Source: Bacteroidales bacterium
GTDB taxonomy: Bacteria > Bacteroidota > Bacteroidia > Bacteroidales > UBA932
Direction of reading: 5' to 3'
DNA length: 7,474 bases
Assembly: GCA_024689525.1 (NCBI GenBank)
Contig: JAILDI010000149.1
Location: forward strand, 1 to 7,474
Positions 1 through 7,474 of the stretch are shown one piece after another. Under the pieces are notes generated by a model. The model made no database searches, was not told the DNA's origin, and worked only from the letters and a program-made list of their open reading frames with translations. Position numbers and translations under genes: made by a program. Every line of letters begins with the position of its first letter. Position 1 is the stretch's first letter.

Positions 1-2
1 TA

Positions 3-125
<123 letters not shown>

Positions 126-179
126 ATCAATAACAGGTATGGCTGTACTATCAATGTAAATGGACTTGATAAGTTATGT

Positions 180-776
180 ATGAACAACAGTTCCGTAAGG
201 GGCTCATACACTACAACCAGCAAATCATCCAATAAAAAAGGACTGAATGCGTCCTGGATAGCCATCGACGCTATTCAGACCTGCTCCAGCATCAGCAACT
301 GTTCAATAATCGGCGACGCTCAGAATAGTGCGGAAGGGGGCACTCTGACCGACAATACCGCCCTTGTTGGCGTGATGGGTACTGCTACGCATTATTTCAC
401 CAATAACATCATTGCTCCTGTCTCTGATGGAGTTGCCTCCATCGGCGGTGAGGCCGGCAGTGAAATCATAGATCTGAGTTATACGCATTACAATACTCTT
501 GTCAAAATCGGCACCAATACCGACAATGGCGGCAATGCAAGCGGTGTTTTGGCCTCTTCAATCGGGAACCTCACTTGGGGTACTGATACAAACTGCTGGC
601 AGTGGAATGGTCAGATTGATGGTTCTGCGCCTTCCCTGATTACACAGACTGCCATCCTTGAACGGCTTAATGCAATCTGCCCCGAGTTTGTTAATTGGTG
701 CGGCGAGGATATTAATATGGATCAGCGGAATGTGGCACGTGGCGGGTCCTGGTGGCCGGGCTCATATCAGAACTAA
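180..776 (+). CDS. C-terminal fragment of a secreted/surface protein ending WWPGSYQN
   Basis: From the first in-frame ATG this encodes 198 residues, but the frame is open back to 120 just after the ackA stop, and the protein is probably 5'-truncated. The ATG at 180 has no credible ribosome binding site, and the N-terminus (MNNSSVRGSYTTT) is not a signal peptide. The body is rich in Asn, Ser, Thr and Gly, with segments such as SSISNCSIIGDAQNS that resemble coils of a beta-helix or similar extracellular repeat fold. The last ~60 residues form a Trp/Cys-rich tail: NCWQWNGQIDG, then ILERLNAICPEFVNWCG, then RNVARGGSWWPGSYQN. I recall similar RG.WWPG.YQ endings in Bacteroidales surface proteins but cannot name a domain. 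The gene ends 26 bases before susC. A co-transcribed surface protein is possible, but a link to glycan use is only inferred from position. Confidence 0.55.
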   Translation: MNNSSVRGSYTTTSKSSNKKGLNASWIAIDAIQTCSSISNCSIIGDAQNSAEGGTLTDNTALVGVMGTATHYFTNNIIAPVSDGVASIGGEAGSEIIDLSYTHYNTLVKIGTNTDNGGNASGVLASSIGNLTWGTDTNCWQWNGQIDGSAPSLITQTAILERLNAICPEFVNWCGEDINMDQRNVARGGSWWPGSYQN

Positions 777-802
777 CATAGTTATTTCAATATCGGCATT
801 TT

Positions 803-3800
803 ATGAGAAGAATTCTTCAAAAAGCTCTTTTGGCAATTATCTGTTTCGTTTTACCCATCATCGCCTCGGCGCAGGATGTGCGGCTTGGCGGTGTGGTTAA
901 AGACGCCGAAACAGGTGAAACTGTCATTGGTGCTTCGGTGATGATTAAAGGAACCAGCACCGGTGCAATTACAGACCTTGATGGCATCTTTTCCCTCAGC
1001 GCACCATCCGGGAGCGATATCCTGGTCAGTGCCATGGGATATGAAGATTACTCTTTTGTGGCTGGAACAGGGATGACGTCTCTTGACATATCGTTGAAAC
1101 CTTCCTCCCAATTCCTTGAGGAGGTGGTGGTCGTAGGATATGGTACCCAGAAAAAAGTCAACCTGACCGGCGCCGTCACTACCGTTAATTTTGAGGAAAT
1201 GGCCGATTCGCGCCCTATCGTCTCAGTGGCCTCCGCCCTTGCCGGAACAAGTGCCGGTCTTTCCGTACGCACAACTTCTTCCGACCCCGGCAATGAGTCC
1301 AACACTATCAGAATCAGGGGTACAGGAACGCTAAACACTTCATCACCACTTTATATCGTTGATGGGATTGAGAGTCATATGAGCTATGTCAACCCGCACG
1401 ACATCGCTACTATAACGGTTCTAAAAGATGCGGCCTCCTGCGCCATCTACGGTAACAGGGGAGCCAATGGAGTAGTCCTTATCACCACCAAACAAGGCAA
1501 GGATGGCGTTGTGAACGTAACCTATTCGGGAAGCGTCTCCTTCAACAGCCCTATGCACCGGCTCTCATATCTGACAGATTACGCCGATTATATGGAGATT
1601 ATTAATGAATCCCTTTACAACATCGGCCAGGCTGAAAACTTTCTGCCGTCGACCATCGAGACCTGGCGCAATGCCAAGAATGATCCCAACGGCATTGCCG
1701 AATCCGGCTATCCCAATTATGTGGCTTATCCCAATATCGACTGGCAGGACTATATGTACCGCAATGTGGCTTCCCAGGATCATAATATTTCCATAACCGG
1801 AAGGGATAAGAAGACTAGTTACCTGATTTCCGCAAACTATGTGGACAACCCCGGTCTTATCTCCAATACTGCCGCCCAAAAGTTCCAGATCAGGGCCAAT
1901 ATTGACGTAAAACCCGCCAAATGGCTCACCGTTGGTATGCAGACCTATGGTTCGGTAATGGATAAACAGGCCGGTGATTATTCCACCGCGGTCAAGTACA
2001 TCAATCAATCGACCCCCGGCGTTTTTCCCTACTATGACGGATACTATGGTTTTCCCGCAGCGAATGAGGAAAGTGCCACGGCCTGTAATCCTCTATATAC
2101 CGTCAACGAAGAAGACGCTATCAGGACATATTCAAGAATCAAGGTATCTGGCTATGCTAAGATAGTCTTCCTCAAGGACTTCTCCTTCAAGTCGCTCGTC
2201 AACTACGGACGTCACTGGTATGACTACCAATACACGCCCGTAGTCCCCCAGCCTGTAAAAATGAACTTCGCCACAGGTGTTCAGATGACCACTCCGGATC
2301 TTCCGGAAAATATGGAAACCTGGTTCAGAGCTAATGGAGATTGGGACTATACCATCCAGGAAACCCTCAATTGGAGCCACACATTCGGAAAGCACGATTT
2401 AAGCGCCCTTGCCGGATACGAGGAGTACTATAGCTTCGAATACAATCACAACGGCACAAAGAAGGGACTGGTCGATCCGAGCCTCTGGACTGCCGATACG
2501 GCCGTCGAGCCTATTCACGTTGGCGGTTCGGCCTCTGACTATTCTTCCCGTTCTTTCTTCGGGAGGTTGAATTATGTATTTGCGAACAAGTACCTCTTCG
2601 AGGCCAACATCAGGTGTGACGGTTCATCCAGATTCGCTCCAAATATGCGTTGGGGATTATTCCCGTCATTCTCCGCTGGATGGCGCATCGAACAGGAAAA
2701 CTTTATGAGGAACGCTGGGTTCGACCTGCTCAAGCTCAGGGCCTCCTGGGGAAAACTTGGCAATAACAGTATCGGAAACTACGAATACCAGTCGACGTAT
2801 AAGGCCCACAACTACAGCTTCAACAATGCCCTTACCAACGGCCTTGCCGTGAGCGTCCACGCCAATGATGCGCTCTGTTGGGAGACCACGACTTCTGCCG
2901 ACGTCGGCCTGGACATCGGAGTTCTGAACAACAGGCTCACAGCGGAAATCGACCTTTACAACAGGGTCACGGACGGAATCCTTTACAGGCCGACCATCTA
3001 TCTGACGGCAGGATTGGCTACCGCGCCTATGGAGAACATTGCAGAGGTTACGAACAAGGGCGTGGAACTGACACTGGGCTGGCGCGACCATATCAGAGAT
3101 TTCAATTACAGCGTACGCGGCAACTTCGCCTTCAATCACAACAGGGTATCCAAGTACAAGGGAGCGCTGGAAGAAGGATGGCAGGAAGATCCCAGCGGAC
3201 TCCGCACCTATGTGTCCAATCTGGGCGACGTATCCACCGGTTCGTCAACACGCATCCTTGAAGGCCATACCATTAATGAGTATTATATGCTCACTCCCTA
3301 TTCGGGCAACGGATCCTATTTTGACGATGAGGGTAACGTCATAATCAACGGCGGTCCCCAGGACGGTATGATACGGACGGATATGGATATGCTGTGGCTC
3401 AAAGCTATGATCGGTGCCGGTTACAGTTTCCGGCCTCAGCAGGGAATCGCCAAGGATAAGATCTGGTACGGTGATTACATTTATGCCGATATCGATGGTG
3501 ACGGTATTTACGGAAATACTTATGACAACATCTTCACCGGCAAGTCATCTACTCCGAAGTATACCTTTGGCTTCCAGGCCAATGCATCCTGGAAAGACTT
3601 TGACATCCAGATGAGCTTCGCCGGGGCTGCGGGCTTCTGGCTCTATTGGAATACGACTGGAGCCAATAATACCGGAACCCGTATCGGCTACAACATTCTT
3701 TCCTACATCGCGAACGATCACTACTTCTACGATCCCGACAATCCTTCTGATCCGAGGACCAATACTACCAGCAACAATGCCCGTCTGACTGCTAATGAAG

Positions 3801-4057
3801 GGAACAACCAACAGGGAGCGACGAGCACTTTGCACCTCTACAGAGGAGATTACCTGAAACTGAAGAACCTGACGATAGGCTATACGCTACCCGATAGTAT
3901 TGCCAACAAAGTCTTTATGAAAGGTCTCAGATTATACCTGTCAGGAGAAAACCTTTTCAACATTACCTCATATCCGGGACAGGACCCCGAGATGGGTGCC
4001 GGGCTTGGATATGTGACTATGCGTCAGATCTCTCTCGGAGCCAACCTGACATTCTGA
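803..4057 (+). CDS. susC: SusC/RagA-family TonB-dependent outer-membrane glycan transporter
   Basis: This outer-membrane beta-barrel imports oligosaccharides using TonB/ExbBD energy, with a SusD lipoprotein as its lid. The 1084-residue length is normal for the family. A signal peptide (MRRILQKALLAIICF...) has a likely cleavage after ASA at residue 23. Next comes a CarboxypepD_reg-like domain (about 25-100; GGVVKDAETGETVIGASVMI), the TonB-box-like EEVVVVGYGTQKK (106-118) and the plug domain with IRIRGTGTLNTSSPLYIVDG (169-188) and NGVVLITTKQGK (222-233). The barrel region carries the family's DIDGDG element (896-901) and GENLF (1048-1052), and the protein ends in aromatic LTF as barrel proteins do. 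There is no N-terminal STN domain, so direct anti-sigma signalling is unlikely. The start fits the signal peptide. The gene precedes susD by 25 bases. Substrate is probably pectic because of the downstream GH28-like gene. susC is a family label, not proof of starch use. Confidence 0.97.
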   Translation: MRRILQKALLAIICFVLPIIASAQDVRLGGVVKDAETGETVIGASVMIKGTSTGAITDLDGIFSLSAPSGSDILVSAMGYEDYSFVAGTGMTSLDISLKPSSQFLEEVVVVGYGTQKKVNLTGAVTTVNFEEMADSRPIVSVASALAGTSAGLSVRTTSSDPGNESNTIRIRGTGTLNTSSPLYIVDGIESHMSYVNPHDIATITVLKDAASCAIYGNRGANGVVLITTKQGKDGVVNVTYSGSVSFNSPMHRLSYLTDYADYMEIINESLYNIGQAENFLPSTIETWRNAKNDPNGIAESGYPNYVAYPNIDWQDYMYRNVASQDHNISITGRDKKTSYLISANYVDNPGLISNTAAQKFQIRANIDVKPAKWLTVGMQTYGSVMDKQAGDYSTAVKYINQSTPGVFPYYDGYYGFPAANEESATACNPLYTVNEEDAIRTYSRIKVSGYAKIVFLKDFSFKSLVNYGRHWYDYQYTPVVPQPVKMNFATGVQMTTPDLPENMETWFRANGDWDYTIQETLNWSHTFGKHDLSALAGYEEYYSFEYNHNGTKKGLVDPSLWTADTAVEPIHVGGSASDYSSRSFFGRLNYVFANKYLFEANIRCDGSSRFAPNMRWGLFPSFSAGWRIEQENFMRNAGFDLLKLRASWGKLGNNSIGNYEYQSTYKAHNYSFNNALTNGLAVSVHANDALCWETTTSADVGLDIGVLNNRLTAEIDLYNRVTDGILYRPTIYLTAGLATAPMENIAEVTNKGVELTLGWRDHIRDFNYSVRGNFAFNHNRVSKYKGALEEGWQEDPSGLRTYVSNLGDVSTGSSTRILEGHTINEYYMLTPYSGNGSYFDDEGNVIINGGPQDGMIRTDMDMLWLKAMIGAGYSFRPQQGIAKDKIWYGDYIYADIDGDGIYGNTYDNIFTGKSSTPKYTFGFQANASWKDFDIQMSFAGAAGFWLYWNTTGANNTGTRIGYNILSYIANDHYFYDPDNPSDPRTNTTSNNARLTANEGNNQQGATSTLHLYRGDYLKLKNLTIGYTLPDSIANKVFMKGLRLYLSGENLFNITSYPGQDPEMGAGLGYVTMRQISLGANLTF

Positions 4058-4082
4058 CAATCTTCAGCAAACGGATTAAATT

Positions 4083-5915
4083 ATGAAAGCAATCAAATAT
4101 CTTGCATTCGTATCACTGCTCATTTTGGGAGTAACAGCCTGCCGGAAAGACTTGCTGGAAACGACTCCATATAACGCAGTCAGTTCAAACAGTATCTGGA
4201 CTTCAGCCAACCTGGCTACTCTGGCCGTTAACGGCATTTATAATACGATGCTGGAGAACTCTGGAGAAGACTACACTAACTCCATCTCCCAGGGCAACTA
4301 TTTCGGACTTGACGCCCATACGCTATCGGCCCTCGACCCCACGGTTAGCCCAAGAAGCAACTGGTCCAGCACCCACAAATTGCTGTTGGGAAATGCGGCC
4401 TCGGGCGACAAGATCTTTAGCGTTGCCTGGCAGCAGCTCTATGAAGGAATCTCCAGGGCGAACGAAGTCATCGACAATATAGAAAGCGTCCCTGATATGT
4501 CGCCTGAGCTTTGTGCGCAGTACAAGGCCGAAGCAAAATTTCTCAGGGCGTACTTCTATTACAGGCTTAACTGCTTTTTCCGGGGTGTTCCGCTTTATCT
4601 TACAAGCACTTCCGTGAATGAGTTCACTAAACCCCGTAACAGCGAGGCTGAAGTGTGGGAGGCTGTCATCAAAGACCTTACGGATGTGATTGATGAGCCT
4701 AGTATTCCCGGCAGATACATTGCTGGAGATCCCAATTATGGCCGCGCAACCAAAGGTGCCGCATATGCACTCCGGGGTAAGACATACCTATGGACCAAGG
4801 AGTATGAGAAGGCAGAACTCGACTTCAAGAAAGTAGGGGAACTGGGCTTCAGCCTTTTCCAGGGAGAGTATAAGCAGTTATTCAAGGAGAAGAACGAACA
4901 GTGCCCTGAGATGGTCTTTTCCATACAGTGCTATGAGAAAGACACTTATGGCAACCAGATGAGCTTCAAGTATGGCTCCCGTGTCACCAGCGGAAGCGGG
5001 TGGAATGACTTTTATGGAGACGCGGATTTTATCGATACGTATGAGACGGTGGATGGAAAACCTTTCAATTGGGACGACTTCATCCCCGGATACTCCAGAA
5101 TGACCCCTGCCGCACGCTCGGTTTATTTCCTGCGTGACGGCTTGAACTCCGGTAACGGCAACTTTGGAACCGGAAATTACAAAGACCTTAAGAAAAAGAT
5201 GTCTGACTATGGGGCCGACTTCTCAAAGTATTTGGACCAGGGCAACGAAGCCCGCATCAAGGCCGTGTACGAGAACCGTGACCCCAGGCTTATGCAGACT
5301 TACATTACGCCTTATTCGGAGTATCTGGGTTCTCCCGATGGCATTGAGTATATATACACTTTGCGCTGGCCCTTCATCCAGAATGATATCAGCGCTCCGT
5401 TCGACCTTCGTTCGGATACTGCTAAGTATTTCTATTATCTGGTACGTAAGTTTGTTTCCGAAGGGAACGAACTCCTCTATCGTGAATACTCCCCTATCGA
5501 CGTCCCCGTTATCCGTTATGCCGATGTGTTGCTGTCTCTCGCCGAGGCACTTAATGAGCAGGGAAAGACGAATGAAGCCATTCCTTATGTAAATATGGTC
5601 CGCAAGCGTGCGGGTGTGGCTTTGTTGAACAGCAATTCCTACACTATGGTCGCAGGCCAGGATGATCTCAGGAACCGCATCCGTCGGGAAAAGAGATGGG
5701 AACTTGCCTGCGAAGGGACTCTCTATTTCGATGAACTCCGCTGGGACACCTGGTACGATTCAAAGATGTTTGAAGGGGCCGGCCTGAAACAGTGCTGGGG
5801 AGAAACCAGTGTATCGTGGACCAGAAACGGAGATTATTACACCAAATGGCCCATCCCGGCCACCGAACGCCAACTAAATACTGCACTGGCTCAAAATGAA
5901 GGGTGGATTGACTAA
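4083..5915 (+). CDS. susD: SusD/RagB-family surface glycan-binding lipoprotein
   Basis: SusD proteins are lipid-anchored on the cell surface, cap the SusC barrel and bind the incoming glycan. The 610-residue product starts MKAIKYLAFVSLLILGVTAC, a lipoprotein signal with lipobox VTAC and lipidated Cys20. It continues RKDLLETTP, the typical family start, and the Lys-Asp near the Cys is compatible with surface export. The TPR-like SusD core shows AEAKFLRAYFYYRLNCFFRG (149-168) followed by VPLYL. The conserved C-terminal part has RYADVLLSLAEALNEQGKT starting near residue 477, then a NMVRKRAGV segment and RREKRWELACEG followed by LYFDELRW (about 532-552). No truncation or frameshift is seen. It is slightly longer than many SusD proteins. 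It lies 25 bases after susC, and its last 20 bases overlap the next gene if that gene uses its first ATG, which suggests translational coupling. The bound glycan cannot be read from sequence. Confidence 0.97.
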   Translation: MKAIKYLAFVSLLILGVTACRKDLLETTPYNAVSSNSIWTSANLATLAVNGIYNTMLENSGEDYTNSISQGNYFGLDAHTLSALDPTVSPRSNWSSTHKLLLGNAASGDKIFSVAWQQLYEGISRANEVIDNIESVPDMSPELCAQYKAEAKFLRAYFYYRLNCFFRGVPLYLTSTSVNEFTKPRNSEAEVWEAVIKDLTDVIDEPSIPGRYIAGDPNYGRATKGAAYALRGKTYLWTKEYEKAELDFKKVGELGFSLFQGEYKQLFKEKNEQCPEMVFSIQCYEKDTYGNQMSFKYGSRVTSGSGWNDFYGDADFIDTYETVDGKPFNWDDFIPGYSRMTPAARSVYFLRDGLNSGNGNFGTGNYKDLKKKMSDYGADFSKYLDQGNEARIKAVYENRDPRLMQTYITPYSEYLGSPDGIEYIYTLRWPFIQNDISAPFDLRSDTAKYFYYLVRKFVSEGNELLYREYSPIDVPVIRYADVLLSLAEALNEQGKTNEAIPYVNMVRKRAGVALLNSNSYTMVAGQDDLRNRIRREKRWELACEGTLYFDELRWDTWYDSKMFEGAGLKQCWGETSVSWTRNGDYYTKWPIPATERQLNTALAQNEGWID

Positions 5916-5919
5916 TATG
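5896..5919 (+). promoter_or_regulatory. susD stop / GH28 start overlap with alternative starts
   Basis: In-frame ATGs for the GH28-like gene lie at 5896, 5917 and 5920, and the susD stop TAA is at 5913-5915. The first overlaps susD by 20 bases. The second starts one base after the stop and has a purine-rich AAGGGTGG at about 5900-5907. Either arrangement fits translational re-initiation after susD. The first gives a signal peptide with a positive charge (Lys2), while the second starts MMITLAV with none before the hydrophobic core. Confidence 0.45.
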
Positions 5920-7218
5920 ATGATTACGCTTGCAGTCACGGCCGCAATAATCTTCTCCTGTCATATGCCGGAGAAGACAAACGGCGGCCGCACCGACAGT
6001 TATGATACTCAATTGGTATTGTCAGTAAAGGAATTCGGGGCTAAAGGTGACGGGATAGCTTATGACACAGAAGCTATTCAATCCGCGATTGACAGTGCCA
6101 CTGCTGCGGGTGGTGGCACTGTATCCTTGCCGGCAGGCACGTACTTGTCTGGCTCCATTTGGCTCAAAGATAATGTAGAGTTGCACTTGGAGGAAGGAGC
6201 ACTAATCAAGGGCAGTCCTGACATAAAAGACTATTGCAGTGCCGACTGCTGCCCGCAGAACGAGGCGGAAATCGGCTGGGGTGATTATATAAGCGGTGGT
6301 CATCTGCTCCTTGGTGTGGGCGTGCAGAATGTCACATTGAGCGGACCGGGAAAGATTGACGGGAATTCGGGTGCTTTCCTGCTGGACGAGGACGGGAATC
6401 CTTACTCCAAGAAATCACTCATCCCCAACCGCCCTTCCCAAATGGTTTGGTTCGTGGACAGCAAGAACATCACTTTAAAGGATTTGGAACTTGCCGATTC
6501 TCCATATTGGAGCTGCTTTATTCTGAACTGTGAGGAAGTGCTCATTGAAAGGTGTAATGTACACACGGAAAAAGCGAAATACCACACTTTCAACGGAGAC
6601 GGAATTGACATAGACAGATGCCACGACGTAACGATATCGGACTGCAAGATTGACACTGCCGACGACTGTCTGACACTCAGAGCCTCTTCCGCCCACCTTT
6701 TGGAAAACCCAATGGAATGCTCTGATATCAAGGTCTCCGGCTGCTCTTTTTCGTCCGATTGCAACGCCGTCAGGATTGGTGTCGGTGAGGGATTTATCCA
6801 CGATGCCAATTTCTCGGACATTGTCATCTCCAACTCCAATGTGGCTTTCAATATCGTCGCGGCTTATGTCAAGGGATCAAGAGGTACGGATATAGCCAGG
6901 ATTCAATTCGGTAATATCCGCTTGCAGGCAAAGGAGTTTTTGCGTATTCATCATATGTACTCAAAGAGCGCCGCGATATATGATATTACATTTGACGGCG
7001 TTGAAGGAGTGGCGCCTGACTGCTCGCACATTTGGGCAAGGGAAAAAGCGCCGTTCTCCAATATTCTGCTTCGAAAAGTGTTTATTCCGGCACAGTTTGA
7101 ATGTGTCAATGCGACCGTAATCGTCCAGGGAGGCCAGATCTTGCAGAAAGAAATGACTTCAGATGAAATGCAACAACGCCAGAATTGGATAGAGAATGAA
7201 ACGAGACTGTTGTATTAA
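5896..7218 (+). CDS. GH28-fold (polygalacturonase-like) lipoprotein with atypical catalytic motif
   Basis: This is a 440-residue right-handed beta-helix protein of the pectin-acting GH28 type. The N-terminus (MKGGLTNMMITLAVTAAIIFSC) is a lipoprotein signal with probable lipidated Cys22. Family marks are VKEFGAKGDG (44-53), AIQSAIDSATAAGGGTVSLP (60-79), AGTYLSGSIWLKDNVELHLE (80-99), GPGKIDG (150-156), DSPYWSC (201-207), NGDGIDID (233-240, in place of NTD) and ADDC (255-258). The usual third motif GHG with catalytic His is replaced by SDCNAVRIG (287-295), and no clear RIK is seen. It may be a divergent glycosidase on rhamnogalacturonan or another uronic-acid glycan, or catalytically altered. 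ATG 5896 overlaps susD by 20 bases and supplies Lys2 for the signal peptide. ATG 5917 is a credible alternative, because an AAGGGTGG stretch lies about 10 bases upstream of it. Family is confident, substrate is inferred. Confidence 0.9.
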   Translation: MKGGLTNMMITLAVTAAIIFSCHMPEKTNGGRTDSYDTQLVLSVKEFGAKGDGIAYDTEAIQSAIDSATAAGGGTVSLPAGTYLSGSIWLKDNVELHLEEGALIKGSPDIKDYCSADCCPQNEAEIGWGDYISGGHLLLGVGVQNVTLSGPGKIDGNSGAFLLDEDGNPYSKKSLIPNRPSQMVWFVDSKNITLKDLELADSPYWSCFILNCEEVLIERCNVHTEKAKYHTFNGDGIDIDRCHDVTISDCKIDTADDCLTLRASSAHLLENPMECSDIKVSGCSFSSDCNAVRIGVGEGFIHDANFSDIVISNSNVAFNIVAAYVKGSRGTDIARIQFGNIRLQAKEFLRIHHMYSKSAAIYDITFDGVEGVAPDCSHIWAREKAPFSNILLRKVFIPAQFECVNATVIVQGGQILQKEMTSDEMQQRQNWIENETRLLY

Positions 7219-7234
7219 TACCAAATAGCACATA

Positions 7235-7369
7235 ATGACCCAAATGAAAGAGAATTACATTTCTCCACGGACAGAGATAATCCGGATGGACAGCCTAATG
7301 GAACCGGTATGCATATCCGGGCAGGCCTACGTTAAAGAGTCCGGCAATTTTGATTCGGATTCTGATTAA
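7235..7369 (+). CDS. Small Bacteroidales-type peptide, 44 aa (or 41 aa from ATG 7244)
   Basis: This short frame begins MTQMKENYISPRTEIIRMDS and ends AYVKESGNFDSDSD, with a central MEPVCISGQ. From memory, many Bacteroidota genomes carry unannotated 40-80 residue proteins with the layout Met-Lys-x-x-Tyr-Ile-x-Pro-x-x-Glu-[hydrophobic], then a Met/Leu-rich stretch and a Ser-Gly, then a variable, often acidic tail. This one matches that layout, and their function is unknown to me. MKENYISP at the second ATG (7244) is the more typical start. There is no signal peptide or membrane segment. Support for a real gene is its position: 16 bases (or 25) after the GH28 stop and 14 bases before the next lipoprotein start, on the same strand. 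It fills what would otherwise be a 165-base gap. Coding status is inferred, not proven. Confidence 0.6.
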   Translation: MTQMKENYISPRTEIIRMDSLMEPVCISGQAYVKESGNFDSDSD

Positions 7370-7383
7370 GACTGATATTCGTT

Positions 7384-7474
7384 ATGAGAAACCATTATAT
7401 TACTTTCTGGCTTTTGTTTGCAGCGACACTGTGCATAGCTCTCAGTTGTGCCAAGACCAATCCCCGTGAGGAAG
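7384..7474 (+). CDS. N-terminus of a predicted lipoprotein, truncated by window end
   Basis: Thirty full codons are visible. They read MRNHYITFWLLFAATLCIAL then SCAKTNPREE and run off the edge. Arg2 followed by a hydrophobic core and a Cys at residue 22 (ALSC, a relaxed lipobox) indicates a lipoprotein signal peptide. The start has an AT-rich leader without a Shine-Dalgarno sequence, like the susC and susD starts here. It begins 14 bases after the small ORF, so it probably belongs to the same operon. In such loci this position often holds another surface glycan-binding protein or a carbohydrate-active enzyme, but nothing in these residues identifies which. Confidence 0.75.
   Translation, partial: MRNHYITFWLLFAATLCIALSCAKTNPREE

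Noticed and set aside
777..802. Promoter directly before susC
   Set aside because: The 26-base gap is AT-rich but contains no good match to the Bacteroidota -33 TTTG / -7 TAnnTTTG pattern, so it looks like an ordinary leader.
1565..3139. Long antisense open frames across susC
   Set aside because: They overlap a clearly coding gene, have no recognisable domains, start sites or signal peptides, and are expected by-products of the codon use of the + strand gene.
5164..5592. A 142-codon + strand frame inside susD
   Set aside because: The SusD frame is continuous and conserved through this region. The alternative translation is low in structure and rich in Arg/Ser/Pro, as expected for a frame shadow.
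7340..7383. Possible Bacteroidota -33/-7 promoter (TTTG near 7350) or a weak CCGG...CGG hairpin before the last lipoprotein
   Set aside because: There is no TAnnTTTG element at the right spacing, and the hairpin stem is only about three base pairs with no U-tract. The TTTG lies inside the small ORF.

Overview
The window looks like a piece of a Bacteroidales (Bacteroidota) chromosome, probably from a gut or rumen lineage. The evidence is a canonical SusC/SusD outer-membrane glycan-import pair, several lipoprotein signal peptides, AT-rich translation starts without a consistent Shine-Dalgarno sequence, and a short 'YISP..E'-type peptide gene of a kind I recall from this phylum. Everything recognisable is on the + strand. 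I saw no RNA gene, CRISPR array, transposase or convincing terminator.

Region 1 (1-802). The left edge holds a fragment of acetate kinase (ackA). Its frame stops at 117-119, just where AckA should continue into its last ~100 residues. Directly after the stop, in the same frame, comes a stretch open to 776 that encodes the C-terminal part of an unrelated secreted or surface protein ending in WWPGSYQN. Two incomplete genes therefore abut at about 117-120. This is either a real recombination or deletion scar or a metagenomic assembly join. Only 26 bases separate this fragment from the next gene.

Region 2 (803-7218). This is a compact polysaccharide utilisation locus (PUL) core. It holds a SusC-like TonB-dependent transporter (803-4057), a SusD-like glycan-binding lipoprotein (4083-5915) and a GH28-fold (polygalacturonase-like) lipoprotein (5896-7218) that overlaps the end of susD. 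In the usual model the surface SusCD complex captures oligosaccharides and imports them into the periplasm, while associated lipoprotein enzymes trim them. The GH28 fold points to pectin (homogalacturonan or rhamnogalacturonan) as the likely substrate, but its catalytic third motif is atypical, so exact activity is uncertain.

Region 3 (7219-7474). A 41-44 residue small ORF (7235-7369) sits 16 bases after the GH28 gene and 14 bases before a second lipoprotein gene (7384 onward), which runs off the window. The tight spacing suggests all five genes from susC onward form one transcript. No PUL regulator (hybrid two-component system, SusR-like, or ECF sigma/anti-sigma pair) is visible, and the SusC lacks the STN domain needed for anti-sigma signalling.

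I found no clearly novel system. The best leads are the ackA/surface-protein junction, the non-canonical GH28 active site and the small peptide embedded in the PUL.
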